Shown here: positions 7,722 through 17,341 of the stretch, piece by piece | Position numbering within the stretch: the first letter of the stretch is position 1 | Layout of the letters: the number at the start of each line of letters is the position of its first letter | Assembly (NCBI RefSeq): GCF_920984665.1 | Contig: NZ_CAKLBP010000002.1 | Location: forward strand, 558,001-622,000 | Reading direction: 5' to 3' | Length of the DNA: 64,000 nucleotides | From: Pedobacter sp. Leaf170 | GTDB lineage: Bacteria; Bacteroidota; Bacteroidia; Sphingobacteriales; Sphingobacteriaceae | Position numbers and translations under genes: made by a program | Notes under the pieces: generated by a model | What the model saw: the letters and a program-made list of their open reading frames with translations, nothing else | Database searches by the model: none | Told to the model about the DNA's origin: nothing

Positions 7722-10232
7722 TTATTTCCAATTTTCTATAAAGTCCAACCCACCCATTCCAATTGGTGCGCCCGGAGGCATTACCTGTGCTGGTGCAGGT
7801 TGGAATTTTGATGGAGACTCTTCAAAATCTTTAATTTGCGATAAGCCATAAAGGAGGTTAGCCTTTTGTTTGGGCAATGCATTTGATAATTGACTGTTCA
7901 TCCACGATTTTAATTCTGTAACCTCTAGCAGGGCTTCGCCACGCACATTTTCGGCAGCCTTATCATTTGCTGCAAGCTGCAGCAGATACTTTAAAGTTAA
8001 GTTATTAACCATAGTTTGTAAAGCACCATTATAACCGGTTAAAGGCTTAGCTTTCCAGGTTTTGGCAATTAACTTTTCAATTATGGCTATCAATCCCGGT
8101 TGTTGAGCATCTCTGGCGTTGTATTCAATCAAACGTGAGGCACGTTCGGGGTTTAGTAATGAAGAAATGGTTTCATTTGCTGCGGCTTCCGCAGTAGCAA
8201 TTGGGTCGAATGTAGGGCCGGTATAGCCACTAAATGTTTCTGCCGAAGCCGGATAACCTGATGGGCGTGGTGGGATTTTCTGAATCAGGCTTTCGGGTAA
8301 AGCTAGTGCTTCCGGACTAATGGTTGCCATCAAAGCATCAAATGCACTCCATTGCTGTGCCGGCTCGACCATCTTTGTCGGTTTCTGCCCGTCATTTTTA
8401 ATCGCGTGGGTAAAATAAAGACCACCAATTGATTTTGCGACTGCCTCAATTTCATAACGATGCAATAGATAAATTGGAACCAGAACTTCTTCCAAGGTGG
8501 CCATTGGCGCATCCTTAACAATTGCTTTCTCTGAAAAATTATCCAAAACCTGCCTTCTAATTTTCATTAAGCGGTTAAGTTCAGTAATTGGATTTTCTCC
8601 ATCTTCCCATTGGTTCGCTGCAGGGTGTGTATAACCGCCAATATCAGGTATATATTGAAAGCCTTGCTTCAAGGTTTCATTCATGATTTTGTCCAGCTCA
8701 GCATTTTCATCAGCGCCTTTAGGAAACACGCTATATCCCCACATTATAGCTCTTTTATCCCAGCTGCCTATTCCTTTTGCATAAGCATCAGATAAATCTA
8801 TACGACCATCTGCTTTTTGTTTGATACGCGGGAAGGGGTAATCCATTACCGATGCCCGGTCTTTCGGACTGGCAGCAAAGTTATGGTTTAAGCCTAAGGT
8901 ATGCCCGATTTCATGGGCCGATAGCTGTCTGATTCTCGCCAAAGCCATTTCTTCCATTTGCTTGCTAACTGCTTTTCCATCGGTGTAAGGTTGCAATAAT
9001 CCTTCAGCGATTAAATAATCCTGGCGATGGCGGTCTGAACCTAAAGTAACTACGCCTTTAATAATTTCGCCTGTACGTGGGTCGCTGTAAGATGAACCAT
9101 AAGAGAAAGCCCTCGGACTACCTGCACGGGTAATCCAGTTTACTACATTATATCGAATATCCATCGGGTCGGCACCTTCGGGTAACTCCTTTACCTGAAA
9201 AGCATTTTTAAATCCTGCAGCCTCAAAAGCCTCATTCCAAAAAGCGCCACCTTCTATCAATGCTTTTTTAATAGGCGCAGGTGCACCTCTGTCTATATAA
9301 TACACTATTGGTTTTACAGCTTCACTTAATTTTGCATTCGGGTCTTTTTTTTCCAGTCGATGTCTTCTTGTAAAGCGTTTAACTAAAGATTCATTCATTG
9401 GTGCAGAAAAATCTGTATAACTAAATAACTGATAGCTCGAACGTGGGTCGAATTTTCGCTGATTAAAGCCCGCTTCTGGCAATTCTACAAAAGATTGATG
9501 CATGCGTACGGTTACTGCGTTCGCATCCGGGGCAATGTTTCCCCGGCCATTTGGTGCACCGCCAGTTAAAGTAACCATGGCTTCAAATTCTGTGTTTTTT
9601 GGAAAGTTTCGGGTGTTGGGTAAATAAATTGCCGAACGGCTTTCATCAATGCGATAAGTGCCACCACCGGTTGCCGCTCCGCGGCCGTCGGCACCACCCG
9701 ATGAAGCTGGTGCACCAATTATTCCCCCAATATTCTGACTATCCCTTATGATGAATGGCGTTAAATCTATCAAAACTTTATTGCCTTCGCTTGCTACAGG
9801 TGCAAAACCCCAAATCACCGATTTTGCAAAAGAACCTTCAATTGTTTTAATTTCATCGGGATTGTTATTACCCGCACGGTAAGCCAGGTTGGGCTCTAAT
9901 AGGAAAACCTTCGGGCCAACTTTAATAAAACGCACAACGTTGGTTGAGGCTCCGCCACGTTCTGCATTTCTGCCGGCTCCATCTGTTAAAGAATTAAAAT
10001 AAAGGAAATCTTTATCAAACTGATCAATTTCCAGAAACAATTTTCCGGTTTTTTCATCATAGTAATAATTGAAATAACCTTCCTGTTTTTTGAAATCCTT
10101 TGTAAAGGCTGCAATGTTGGTGGCCGGAGCAGCAACTTGTTGCCTGGTATTGCCGGGATTGTTTTGTGCGCTTACTGCCGATGGAATACATGCGGACGCA
10201 AATAAGGCTAGAAAGTAAAATTTTCTGGTCAT
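7722..10232 (-). CDS. Zinc-dependent metzincin-type metalloprotease (DUF5117/DUF4953 architecture), secreted
   Basis: 836 aa from the ATG at 10232; this start gives a clean signal peptide (MTRKFYFLALFASACIPSAVSAQ), whereas the longer frame would add 21 unlikely residues. The extended metzincin zinc motif HEIGHTLGLNH is intact: His440, Glu441, His444, Gly447, His450. The order is an N-terminal DUF5117-like region (~40-250), a catalytic DUF4953-like region (~300-620) and a C-terminal helical region. Relatives are EcxA-like proteases, large exported enzymes common in Bacteroidota. It is monocistronic. A Gly/Ala-rich insert (GGADGRGAATGGG) lies near residue 200. Confidence 0.9.
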   Translation of the reverse strand: MTRKFYFLALFASACIPSAVSAQNNPGNTRQQVAAPATNIAAFTKDFKKQEGYFNYYYDEKTGKLFLEIDQFDKDFLYFNSLTDGAGRNAERGGASTNVVRFIKVGPKVFLLEPNLAYRAGNNNPDEIKTIEGSFAKSVIWGFAPVASEGNKVLIDLTPFIIRDSQNIGGIIGAPASSGGADGRGAATGGGTYRIDESRSAIYLPNTRNFPKNTEFEAMVTLTGGAPNGRGNIAPDANAVTVRMHQSFVELPEAGFNQRKFDPRSSYQLFSYTDFSAPMNESLVKRFTRRHRLEKKDPNAKLSEAVKPIVYYIDRGAPAPIKKALIEGGAFWNEAFEAAGFKNAFQVKELPEGADPMDIRYNVVNWITRAGSPRAFSYGSSYSDPRTGEIIKGVVTLGSDRHRQDYLIAEGLLQPYTDGKAVSKQMEEMALARIRQLSAHEIGHTLGLNHNFAASPKDRASVMDYPFPRIKQKADGRIDLSDAYAKGIGSWDKRAIMWGYSVFPKGADENAELDKIMNETLKQGFQYIPDIGGYTHPAANQWEDGENPITELNRLMKIRRQVLDNFSEKAIVKDAPMATLEEVLVPIYLLHRYEIEAVAKSIGGLYFTHAIKNDGQKPTKMVEPAQQWSAFDALMATISPEALALPESLIQKIPPRPSGYPASAETFSGYTGPTFDPIATAEAAANETISSLLNPERASRLIEYNARDAQQPGLIAIIEKLIAKTWKAKPLTGYNGALQTMVNNLTLKYLLQLAANDKAAENVRGEALLEVTELKSWMNSQLSNALPKQKANLLYGLSQIKDFEESPSKFQPAPAQVMPPGAPIGMGGLDFIENWK

Positions 10233-10386
10233 AAACAGTAAAAAAATGATTTGGTTGTTTGGTTGAGGCGTATGCAAGCCATGTTGCAGAGCCAAACAAA
10301 TATAATTTATTGGGGCCTTAAGCCCTCAATTGCTTAGTAACTTTTTAATTGCGCTATAAAATATTTACCTTTAAAATAAACCTTAC

Positions 10387-10539
10387 ATGTTTATGATTCA
10401 GTTATTATTCGAATTTCTATACAATTTCTTCAGCATAGCTGGAGGAAAGCACGCAAAGCTTAAATTAAAACCTGCTTATGGGTTAATTTTAGTGATATGG
10501 CTCAGTTTCTTATTTACAATAACCTTAGTGTTTGGATAA
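10387..10539 (+). CDS. Small predicted membrane protein (50 aa)
   Basis: ATG at 10387, TAA at 10537-10539. It has two hydrophobic stretches, residues ~1-18 (MFMIQLLFEFLYNFFSIAG) and ~31-49 (YGLILVIWLSFLFTITLVF), separated by a basic loop (GGKHAKLKLKP), the pattern of a two-helix membrane peptide. It lies alone between the protease and tRNA-Lys. No family is recognised. The amphipathic layout and the stop just after the second helix favour a real gene over chance. Confidence 0.5.
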   Translation: MFMIQLLFEFLYNFFSIAGGKHAKLKLKPAYGLILVIWLSFLFTITLVFG

Positions 10540-10605
10540 GATATAAATTTAAGTTTTTGATTAGCAATGGGTTTAACCTACATTTAATATTTATTTAAAA
10601 TAAAT

Positions 10606-10636
10606 TTTGCACGAATACTTATAATTTCTATATTTG
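10606..10636 (+). promoter_or_regulatory. Promoter of tRNA-Lys (Bacteroidota -33/-7 type)
   Basis: TTTG at 10606-10609 and TATATTTG at 10629-10636 are separated by 19 bases. This is an exact match to the Bacteroidota primary-sigma consensus TTTG-N19-TAnnTTTG. Transcription would start near 10643, about 13 bases before the tRNA. Confidence 0.8.
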
Positions 10637-10655
10637 CACCTCCTTAAACAGGAGC

Positions 10656-10728
10656 GATTCCGTAGCTCAGCTGGTAGAGCATTACACTTTTAATGTAGTG
10701 GTCCTGGGTTCGAATCCCAGCGGGATCA
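10656..10728 (+). tRNA. tRNA-Lys (anticodon TTT)
   Basis: 73 bases. The acceptor stem GATTCCG pairs with CGGGATC (one G-U), the D-arm is AGCTCAGCTGGTAGAGC, the anticodon loop CTTTTAA gives TTT, and the T-arm is CTGGGTTCGAATCCCAG. The discriminator is A. CCA is not encoded beyond the next CA. Confidence 0.97.
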
Positions 10729-10733
10729 CAAGC

Positions 10734-10765
10734 AAATCCTCTAACGAAAGTTAGGGGATTTTTTA
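10734..10765 (+). terminator. Rho-independent terminator of tRNA-Lys
   Basis: AAATCCTCTAAC and GTTAGGGGATTT form a stem with a GAAA tetraloop (one G-U pair) followed by a T-run. Confidence 0.85.
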
Positions 10766-10854
10766 TTTTAAGCCGCTGGGGTTCGAACAGAAGCGCCGGG
10801 CGGGTTCAATTTGAGAAAGGCTCGGGGCTAAGCCAAGGCTTGCGGGGCTGAGCC

Positions 10855-10905
10855 AATCCCAGCTGGATCACGAAAGCCTTCAACGTTAATTAAAGGCTTT
10901 CGTGT
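10855..10905 (+). pseudogene. Decayed 3' end of a second tRNA with its own terminator-like hairpin
   Basis: AATCCCAGCTGGATCAC at 10855-10871 matches the 3' end of tRNA-Lys (10713-10729) at 16 of 17 positions. It is directly followed by CGAAAGCCTT ... AAGGCTTTCG plus TGTTTT, i.e. the same tRNA-then-terminator layout. The upstream part of the copy (10770-10850) is scrambled and GC-rich, with a stray GGTTCGAA. Either a decayed tandem tRNA or an old integration scar. Confidence 0.55.
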
Positions 10906-10956
10906 TTTAATGTATTTTCGTTTTGTCAAAAAAAATCTATGCAAACAAACAACTTT

Positions 10957-11778
10957 TTAAGATTGAATAAACTCCAGGATATCTTTATTAATTGTTGCGG
11001 CTTCTGTGGTTGGCATACCATGCGGAAAACCAGGATAAGTTATCAGTTTCCCGTTTTTTAATAATTTGGCAGATTTTACGCCGGCATTTTGATAGGGTAC
11101 AATCTGGTCATCCTCACCGTGAAGTACCAATACCGGGATATCTACCGCTTTTAAATCATCATTGAAATCGGTTTCTGAAAATGCTTTTATGCCATCATAG
11201 TGCGCAACAATACCACCCATCATTCCTTGTCTCCACCAGTTACGCTGCACGCCTTCTTTAACATCGGCGCCTGCTCTATTGTAACCATAAAAAGGTATAG
11301 TTAAATCTAAAAAAAACTGTTGTCTGTTATTTAAAGTTTGTTCTCTAATACCATCAAATACCGACATGGGCACACCATCAGGATTACTATCGCTTTGAAC
11401 CATTATTGGAGGAACGGCACTGATTAATATTGCTTTTTTTGCTCTTCCGTTGGCGTACTTGTGTACATAGCGAATCACTTCGCCGCCGCCGGTGGAGTGG
11501 CCGATGTGAATAACATCTGTTAAATCGAGATGATCAACCAATTCTGCAGCGTCAGCAGCATAAGTTTCTATATTATGGCCATAAATGTTTTGGCTCGAGC
11601 GGCCATGGCCTCTTCTATCATGTGTAATTACCCGATATCCTTTTTGCAGGAAAAAGATAACCTGGGCATCCCAATCATCAGATGATAATGGCCATCCGTG
11701 GTGGAACATCAAAACAGGTCCTTCGCCCTGGTCTTTATAGAAAATTTCTGTTCCGTCTTTTAATCTTAGTGTACTCAT
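10957..11778 (-). CDS. Alpha/beta hydrolase of the cofactor-free haloperoxidase/arylesterase group
   Basis: 273 aa, the standard length for this family. The N-terminal oxyanion segment HHGWPLSSDDWDAQ, the DRRGHGRS turn and the nucleophile elbow GHSTGG (~residues 93-98) are typical. The acid lies in LVLHGEDDQIVP and the catalytic His in YPGFPHGM near the C-terminus. Such enzymes are serine esterases, with perhydrolase activity in some relatives; the physiological substrate is unknown. No signal peptide, so cytoplasmic. Monocistronic. Confidence 0.9.
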   Translation of the reverse strand: MSTLRLKDGTEIFYKDQGEGPVLMFHHGWPLSSDDWDAQVIFFLQKGYRVITHDRRGHGRSSQNIYGHNIETYAADAAELVDHLDLTDVIHIGHSTGGGEVIRYVHKYANGRAKKAILISAVPPIMVQSDSNPDGVPMSVFDGIREQTLNNRQQFFLDLTIPFYGYNRAGADVKEGVQRNWWRQGMMGGIVAHYDGIKAFSETDFNDDLKAVDIPVLVLHGEDDQIVPYQNAGVKSAKLLKNGKLITYPGFPHGMPTTEAATINKDILEFIQS

Positions 11779-12075
11779 AGCTTTAAGTTTTTAGGTTTGA
11801 TTTATTTTTAGGTGATTTTTTTATGCTAAAGCTAAATTAGACTAATAAATATTTCCCAATCTTGACCTATGATAAAATCGCTAAAAAAATAATTCTATTT
11901 CCTTCTGAAAAAATTAAAGTTATATCCAAACCCGGCAAAAAATATGATTACGCTTGCTTAAACAAAATTTGCAGCTAGGCGATAAGTTTGTAACAATGAA
12001 ACTATAGATTTAGTTTCCATGCTTTGATTCGCGATATTACCATAAATTAATTATTAACCGATATCGTCCTTGCAG
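11779..12075. other. AT-rich intergenic region between divergent genes
   Basis: About 300 bases separating the divergent hydrolase and the 803-aa secreted protein. It should hold both promoters; no RNA gene, repeat or convincing ORF was seen. Confidence 0.5.
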
Positions 12076-14487
12076 ATGAAAAATATTATCATTGCCTTTG
12101 TATTCATTTTTCATGCTTGTTCGGTATGTTCGCAATCTAAATTAAATGAAAATTTAAATCAGCTCCGAAAAATTAAACCATTTTCTTTCCTCTATCTTCA
12201 TCATGATAAAGATATTTACACCAACAACGAAAAAATTTGGTTCAGTGCTTATCTTCTTAATACGCCCAATCCGATAGCAGAACATAAGCTTTTAAATGTT
12301 GCCCTTGTAAACGAGCAGACCAGAAAATCAGCGGTTTCGCAAAAATTTGTGATTACAGACGGTTTAAGTTCTGGTTTTGTGTTATTGCCAGATTCAATTC
12401 CACCGGGAAATTATCAGTTAATGGCCTATTCGAATGTTTTAAATGCACAGAATTTACCAATAGCTCAATTCAGGTCGTCAATTAAGGTATTTAATATTAG
12501 TCAGCCTACTTTTACAAGCAGAATTACCTGGTTAGATACCCTTATTAAAAATGGTGCAATGCGGTTTCAGGTCAATATTGATGGTCTGGATGCGAATCGC
12601 AAGGCAGTAGTTTCATTAAATTATCAGCTGGGAGCAGATTTTTCCAAATCGATTAAAATCGATAGAAAGCAGACCACCATTTCTATTCCGGAGCATCTCT
12701 TAAAGCAAAACACAACACTATTGCTAAATGTAAATGTTGATGGCGAAGTGCAGTACCATACAAAGCTTATACCTACACAAGAAAAGCAAAAGTTGAATGT
12801 AAAGTTTTATCCGGAAGGGGGAGCGCTTGTGGCCGATCTGCAATCACGTGTAGGCTGGGAAGTTACAACTGCAGATGGGCGTCCGCTATCTTTAAAAGGA
12901 ATGTTAATGAAAAATAATGAAGCCTTGTATGAAGTTTCAACTAATAATTATGGCTTGGGCTCGTTTGTAATTACCCCTAATGATGGAGCCGAATATAGTG
13001 TAAGATTACAGCCAGGAGTTTATGCATCAGAAGGTATAAATATTAAACTTCCTGCGCAATCAACCGATACAGACATTACTTTACATATTCCAAAAGCGGT
13101 TTTGAATGATAGTTTGCGATTTATAATTGCTTCTAAACAAGTTAAGCCCATTCAAATGATGCTACATAATGATTCGGGAGATTATGTTTTACTTAAAGGG
13201 AATACAAATGCATCTACCAACGTTAATAATATTTCAATCGAAGCACTTCAAAAAGGCCTGAATACGATTACCATTCTGGATGCATCTGGAAAACCTTTGG
13301 CCGAACGGCTGTTCTTTGCACACCACAATCAACAGGATTTATCTCAAAATATCAAAATTGAAAAGGAAAATTATAATATAAGAGATTCTGTAAAGTTAAA
13401 GCTGAAATTATCTGATATGGAGGGCAAGGCGGCGTCGGGTATTGTATCGGTTTCTGTGGTGCAAAATAATCGTTTAAGTACCAAAACAGCAAACATCGAG
13501 CATTATTTTTACTTAAATAATTCGCTTAACGAATTGCCTGCAAATCCATCGGGTAATGGTTTGCAGGATAAAGAATATCTGGAAAATATATTATTAATAA
13601 AAGGATGGAGGCGATATACGGCAGTTTTGCAAGCCTTAAACCGTGATTCAGTGTTTATGGTAAAGGAGAACATTATGAGTGGTGCGGTATTTAATGGTCA
13701 GAAACCTTTAAAAAAAGCAGTTAATTTAATTTCTTTCGGAAGCATTAAAACCGGCATTATAGAAACCAATACGGATGGTTCATTCAATTTGCGTAATGAC
13801 GACATCATGGTAGAACGAAATAATAATGTGTTTTTGCGGGTTGGTGTAGATAAAAATAATTACGATTTTAAAATTGCTGATGCCTTATTGCCTATAACTA
13901 ATGCACTGGTATCAAAGATGAAACCAACCATATTCGAAAGTTTGCTAAATCATCAGGAAAATTCCATATTAAAAAATCTTCAAAACGTAATTGCTTTAAA
14001 AGATGTAGAGATAACAGTAAAGAAAGGTGCTATGTATGGAACTAAAGGTGAAGCTGGTGCTAATGAATGTGGTGATTATGTTAGTGTTCATCATTACTTA
14101 AATTATCCCGGCACGCCACTTTCCGGAAGGCTAAAGCCAATCAAAAATACGCCTTATTTAACACGAACTGATTTGCAGGGTTCACAGTTTAAAGTAGAAA
14201 GAGTTTGGTATACAGGCTGCTTAACCGAAAATGAAAAAATGGGAATTGCTATTGCAGGTATTAATACTGGTAAAGAATATTATATGGCTGTAGAAGATGA
14301 TGGCGGTTTGCAATACCACTCAACCTTGTACTGGCAATCCGGTATGGTAACAAATGCGTCAGGTGAAATTCCAATTAGTTTCAAGGCCGGCGATATTGCT
14401 GATGATTTTTCAATCATCGTTCAAGGCATTAGCAATAAAGGATTAGTGAATATGAAAGAAACGTTTAAAATTAGCGATAAGCCATAA
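12076..14487 (+). CDS. Large secreted protein with macroglobulin/MG2-like beta domains
   Basis: 803 aa from the ATG at 12076; an upstream TTG at 12070 is less likely. The signal peptide runs to about residue 20 (HACSVCSQ). The opening YLHHDKDIYTNNEKIWFSAYLL ... PPGNYQLMAYSNV resembles the MG2-type domain of alpha-2-macroglobulins and of many large Bacteroidota surface proteins. Further beta modules follow, with NIRDSVKLKLKLSDMEGKAASGIVSVSVV at ~430-460. The C-terminal 150 residues hold a Tyr/Trp/Gly-rich domain. In this phylum such proteins are often annotated as carboxypeptidase-regulatory-like or TonB-associated, but no plug or barrel is visible here. Function unknown. Confidence 0.7.
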   Translation: MKNIIIAFVFIFHACSVCSQSKLNENLNQLRKIKPFSFLYLHHDKDIYTNNEKIWFSAYLLNTPNPIAEHKLLNVALVNEQTRKSAVSQKFVITDGLSSGFVLLPDSIPPGNYQLMAYSNVLNAQNLPIAQFRSSIKVFNISQPTFTSRITWLDTLIKNGAMRFQVNIDGLDANRKAVVSLNYQLGADFSKSIKIDRKQTTISIPEHLLKQNTTLLLNVNVDGEVQYHTKLIPTQEKQKLNVKFYPEGGALVADLQSRVGWEVTTADGRPLSLKGMLMKNNEALYEVSTNNYGLGSFVITPNDGAEYSVRLQPGVYASEGINIKLPAQSTDTDITLHIPKAVLNDSLRFIIASKQVKPIQMMLHNDSGDYVLLKGNTNASTNVNNISIEALQKGLNTITILDASGKPLAERLFFAHHNQQDLSQNIKIEKENYNIRDSVKLKLKLSDMEGKAASGIVSVSVVQNNRLSTKTANIEHYFYLNNSLNELPANPSGNGLQDKEYLENILLIKGWRRYTAVLQALNRDSVFMVKENIMSGAVFNGQKPLKKAVNLISFGSIKTGIIETNTDGSFNLRNDDIMVERNNNVFLRVGVDKNNYDFKIADALLPITNALVSKMKPTIFESLLNHQENSILKNLQNVIALKDVEITVKKGAMYGTKGEAGANECGDYVSVHHYLNYPGTPLSGRLKPIKNTPYLTRTDLQGSQFKVERVWYTGCLTENEKMGIAIAGINTGKEYYMAVEDDGGLQYHSTLYWQSGMVTNASGEIPISFKAGDIADDFSIIVQGISNKGLVNMKETFKISDKP

Positions 14488-14504
14488 GGTGACAAGTTCA
14501 TATA

Positions 14505-14550
14505 AATGCCCGATATAAAACACAACGTTCGATATCGGGCATTTTTTGTT
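14505..14550 (+). terminator. Rho-independent terminator after the MG2-like gene
   Basis: AATGCCCGATAT and ATATCGGGCATT pair perfectly across a ~15-base loop and are followed by TTTTTGTTT. Confidence 0.85.
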
Positions 14551-14631
14551 TGAGCTTAAATTATAATTAGCTGATTGTTAATATTTTAACTTTGGCATTT
14601 TGCTTGTAAAAGCTTGTTCAAAAATATTTAA

Positions 14632-15879
14632 ATGGACAAGCTCATTGAAGAAGAAGTTTTAGCGAAAAAAAGGAAGAAAACTTACTTCATCATATTTATA
14701 GTTTTAGTTGTGCTTATTGCGGCTGTTTGGTTGCTAAGATTTTATTTTAAGCCTTCTTTAACCGATGCCGATATCACCACCTCAAAGGTAGAAGTTGGCA
14801 TAATAGAAAATACAATTAATGCCACCGGCGAAGTGCTTCCCGAATTTGAAGAAGTTTTAACCAGTCCGATAAATGCTTCTATCCAAAAAGTATTAATGGA
14901 TGCCGGTAATCAGGTAAAAAAAGGTCAATCAATTTTAACACTCGATAAATCTGTTTCTGAAGATGAGTATGGCAAGCTTCAGTTTCAAATGGAATCTAAA
15001 GAGAATGAAATCCGTAAGCTTAAGCTCGATTTAGAAAAAAGTTTCTTCGATATCAAATCGAGTAACAGTATAAAACAATTGCGCATCAGCAATCTAAAAG
15101 ATGCGGTTTCTTCCGCAAAGCGATTACTAAAAGCCGGTGGTGGTACACAAGAAGATGTGGAACGGGCAGAACTTGATTTACGCGTTGCCAATCTGGAAAA
15201 ACTTCAGCTCGAGAACGAAATCAAAAGCAAGCAGCAAACCATGAAAATAGAAATCAGGGAAGCTGAAATTGCGCTGGCCATACAGCGAAATGATTTAAAT
15301 GGTTTAAAACGCAAATTGGATTTAGCCAACTTAATTGCAACCAGACCTGGCGTAATTACCTGGGTAAATAAAAATATTGGCAGTAGCGTGCAGGCGGGTG
15401 AGGCTTTAGTGCGGATTGCAGATTTAAGCGGTTTTAAAATTGCCGGAAGTTTGTCTGATAATCTGTTGGATAAAATCCATCAAAATATGGCGGCCATTAT
15501 TCGCGTGGGCGATGAGCAATTACGTGGAACCATAACCAATATTTCTCCATCTGTAAGTAATGCCATCGTTTCTTTCGATATTCAGTTAAATCAAAAAGAT
15601 AATAAGGTTTTACGCCCAAACCAGAAGGTTGATGTTTTTCTGGTTACGGCAACCCGAAACGGTGTTTTAAGGGTAGCCAACGGACCAGCATTTAATGGTT
15701 CAAATCTTCAGGAAATATTTGTCTTAAATAAGGGTGTTGCAGAGCGAAGAACTGTTAAAACCGGCTTGAGTAATTTCGACTTTGTTGAAATAAAAAGTGG
15801 CTTAAAAGCAGGCGATGAAATTATCACATCGGATATGAGTGATTTTAAAAATGTAAAAAACGTAACGCTAAGTAATTAA
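14632..15879 (+). CDS. Membrane fusion protein (HlyD/MacA-type periplasmic adaptor)
   Basis: 415 aa. One N-terminal membrane anchor (~17-38) is followed by a biotinyl-lipoyl-like half-domain (~50-110, VLTSPINASIQKVLMDAGNQVKKGQ), a long alpha-hairpin coiled coil (~115-215), the second lipoyl half (ATRPGVITWVNKNIGSSVQAGEAL) and a beta-barrel domain. The adaptor bridges an inner-membrane ABC transporter and a TolC-like channel. The TolC gene starts 4 bases after its stop and the MacB-like ATPase and permeases follow, so this is a tripartite export system. Confidence 0.9.
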   Translation: MDKLIEEEVLAKKRKKTYFIIFIVLVVLIAAVWLLRFYFKPSLTDADITTSKVEVGIIENTINATGEVLPEFEEVLTSPINASIQKVLMDAGNQVKKGQSILTLDKSVSEDEYGKLQFQMESKENEIRKLKLDLEKSFFDIKSSNSIKQLRISNLKDAVSSAKRLLKAGGGTQEDVERAELDLRVANLEKLQLENEIKSKQQTMKIEIREAEIALAIQRNDLNGLKRKLDLANLIATRPGVITWVNKNIGSSVQAGEALVRIADLSGFKIAGSLSDNLLDKIHQNMAAIIRVGDEQLRGTITNISPSVSNAIVSFDIQLNQKDNKVLRPNQKVDVFLVTATRNGVLRVANGPAFNGSNLQEIFVLNKGVAERRTVKTGLSNFDFVEIKSGLKAGDEIITSDMSDFKNVKNVTLSN

Positions 15880-15883
15880 AACG

Positions 15884-17341
15884 ATGAAAAGAATTTTACT
15901 TAGCGCTTTACTTTTGGCCATCAGGTTTGCAAGTTTTGCTTTAGCCGAAACGGATACCTTGAAACTGACTTTGCCACAAGTTGTGCAAATGGCGAAATCA
16001 AACTCTATCGCCGCCAAACAAGCCATCACCGTAAAAGAAACAAAATACTGGGAATGGCGTACTTTTAAATCCAATTATCAGCCACAGCTTTCTTTAGAAG
16101 GTATTTTACCGGGTTATACAAAAACTTATAGCCAGGTGCAACAGCCAAACGGAACCATTCTTTTTCAGCCTGTGCATTACGATAATTCATCGCTTACGCT
16201 AAATTTTAGTCAGAGTATTGCCGCAACAGGCGGAACAATTTTTGGCACTACACAGCTACAACGGTTTACTGATTTTGATAGAAATAATGTGCTTTACAAT
16301 GGTATCCCTTATGGTATTGGATACCAGCAGCCGCTTTTGCAGTTTAACAGTTTAAAATGGGATCAAAAGATTGAACCCTTAAAATACAATGAAAGCAAGC
16401 AGACTTTTATAGAAACGCAGGAAAAAATCTCCATCACGGTAACGGAGTATTTTTTCGATTTATTACTGGCGCAGGTAAACCTGAATATTGCAGAATTGAA
16501 TTTTACAAATACGAAAAGGATTTTGGGCATTGCCGATACAAAATTTGAATTGGGTAAAATCTCTAAAAATGAAATTTTGCAATTACAGCTGGAAGTTTTA
16601 AATGCCCAAAAAGCAGTTGGAACGGCAAAAAGAGATGTGGAAATAGCCACTTTAAATCTCCGCAGTTATACCGGTATAGAAGGAGATGATCGCATAAAAC
16701 TTGAAATGCCTGCTGCGGTTGCACAAATGTCTGTTTTGGCCGATAGAGTTTTGGCGCAAGCCTTTGAAAATCGTTCAGATGCAATTGGTTTTATCCGCCG
16801 GTTAGCGGAGGCAAAGAGAGATGTTGCAAAAGCCAAAGGCGAAAATGGTTTGAAAGCTACTTTGCGGGCAAATCTTGGTTTCTCAAATGCGGGTATCAAT
16901 GCTCTTGATGTTTACCGCAACCCAAGAAGTCAGCAATCTGTAGAATTACAATTATCTATCCCGGTAATGGATTGGGGAAGGTCAAAATCACGTACTAAAA
17001 CGGCATTGGCAAATGAGCAATTTACCACTTATGCGGTAGAGCAGGATAAGCAGGTTTTTGAACAGCAGATTATTACCCAGGTAACACTTTTTAATATGAT
17101 GAAAGAACAAATCAAATTAACCGATGCGGCAGAAAATATTGCTTCAGAAAAATATAAAATAGCCAGCGAAAGGTATGTTTTAGGCAACCTGAGTATTACA
17201 GATTTAAGCATTGCTTTTCAGGAAAATGATAGAGCCAAACGAGATTATGTTTCTTCGCTTCGCGATTTCTGGGGCGCTTATTATCAGCTTCGCTACTTAT
17301 CGTTATACGATTTTGAAAAAAATGTAAAAATTACCTATTGA
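15884..17341 (+). CDS. TolC-family outer-membrane efflux protein
   Basis: 485 aa with a signal peptide (MKRILLSALLLAIRFASFALA). Two long helical repeats typical of TolC follow, with the Bacteroidota OEP pattern LPQVVQMAKSNS near the N-terminus, LGKISKNEILQLQLEVLNAQ at the first coiled coil and ERYVLGNLSITDLSIAFQE at the second. It forms the trimeric outer-membrane/periplasmic channel. It is co-transcribed with the adaptor (4-base gap) and works with the ABC proteins 300 bases downstream. Confidence 0.9.
   Translation: MKRILLSALLLAIRFASFALAETDTLKLTLPQVVQMAKSNSIAAKQAITVKETKYWEWRTFKSNYQPQLSLEGILPGYTKTYSQVQQPNGTILFQPVHYDNSSLTLNFSQSIAATGGTIFGTTQLQRFTDFDRNNVLYNGIPYGIGYQQPLLQFNSLKWDQKIEPLKYNESKQTFIETQEKISITVTEYFFDLLLAQVNLNIAELNFTNTKRILGIADTKFELGKISKNEILQLQLEVLNAQKAVGTAKRDVEIATLNLRSYTGIEGDDRIKLEMPAAVAQMSVLADRVLAQAFENRSDAIGFIRRLAEAKRDVAKAKGENGLKATLRANLGFSNAGINALDVYRNPRSQQSVELQLSIPVMDWGRSKSRTKTALANEQFTTYAVEQDKQVFEQQIITQVTLFNMMKEQIKLTDAAENIASEKYKIASERYVLGNLSITDLSIAFQENDRAKRDYVSSLRDFWGAYYQLRYLSLYDFEKNVKITY

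Noticed and set aside
14590..14606. Sigma-54 promoter (TTGGCATTTTGCTT) upstream of the adaptor gene
   Set aside because: The GG and GC dinucleotides are only 6 bases apart instead of 10, so the spacing does not fit the sigma-54 consensus.
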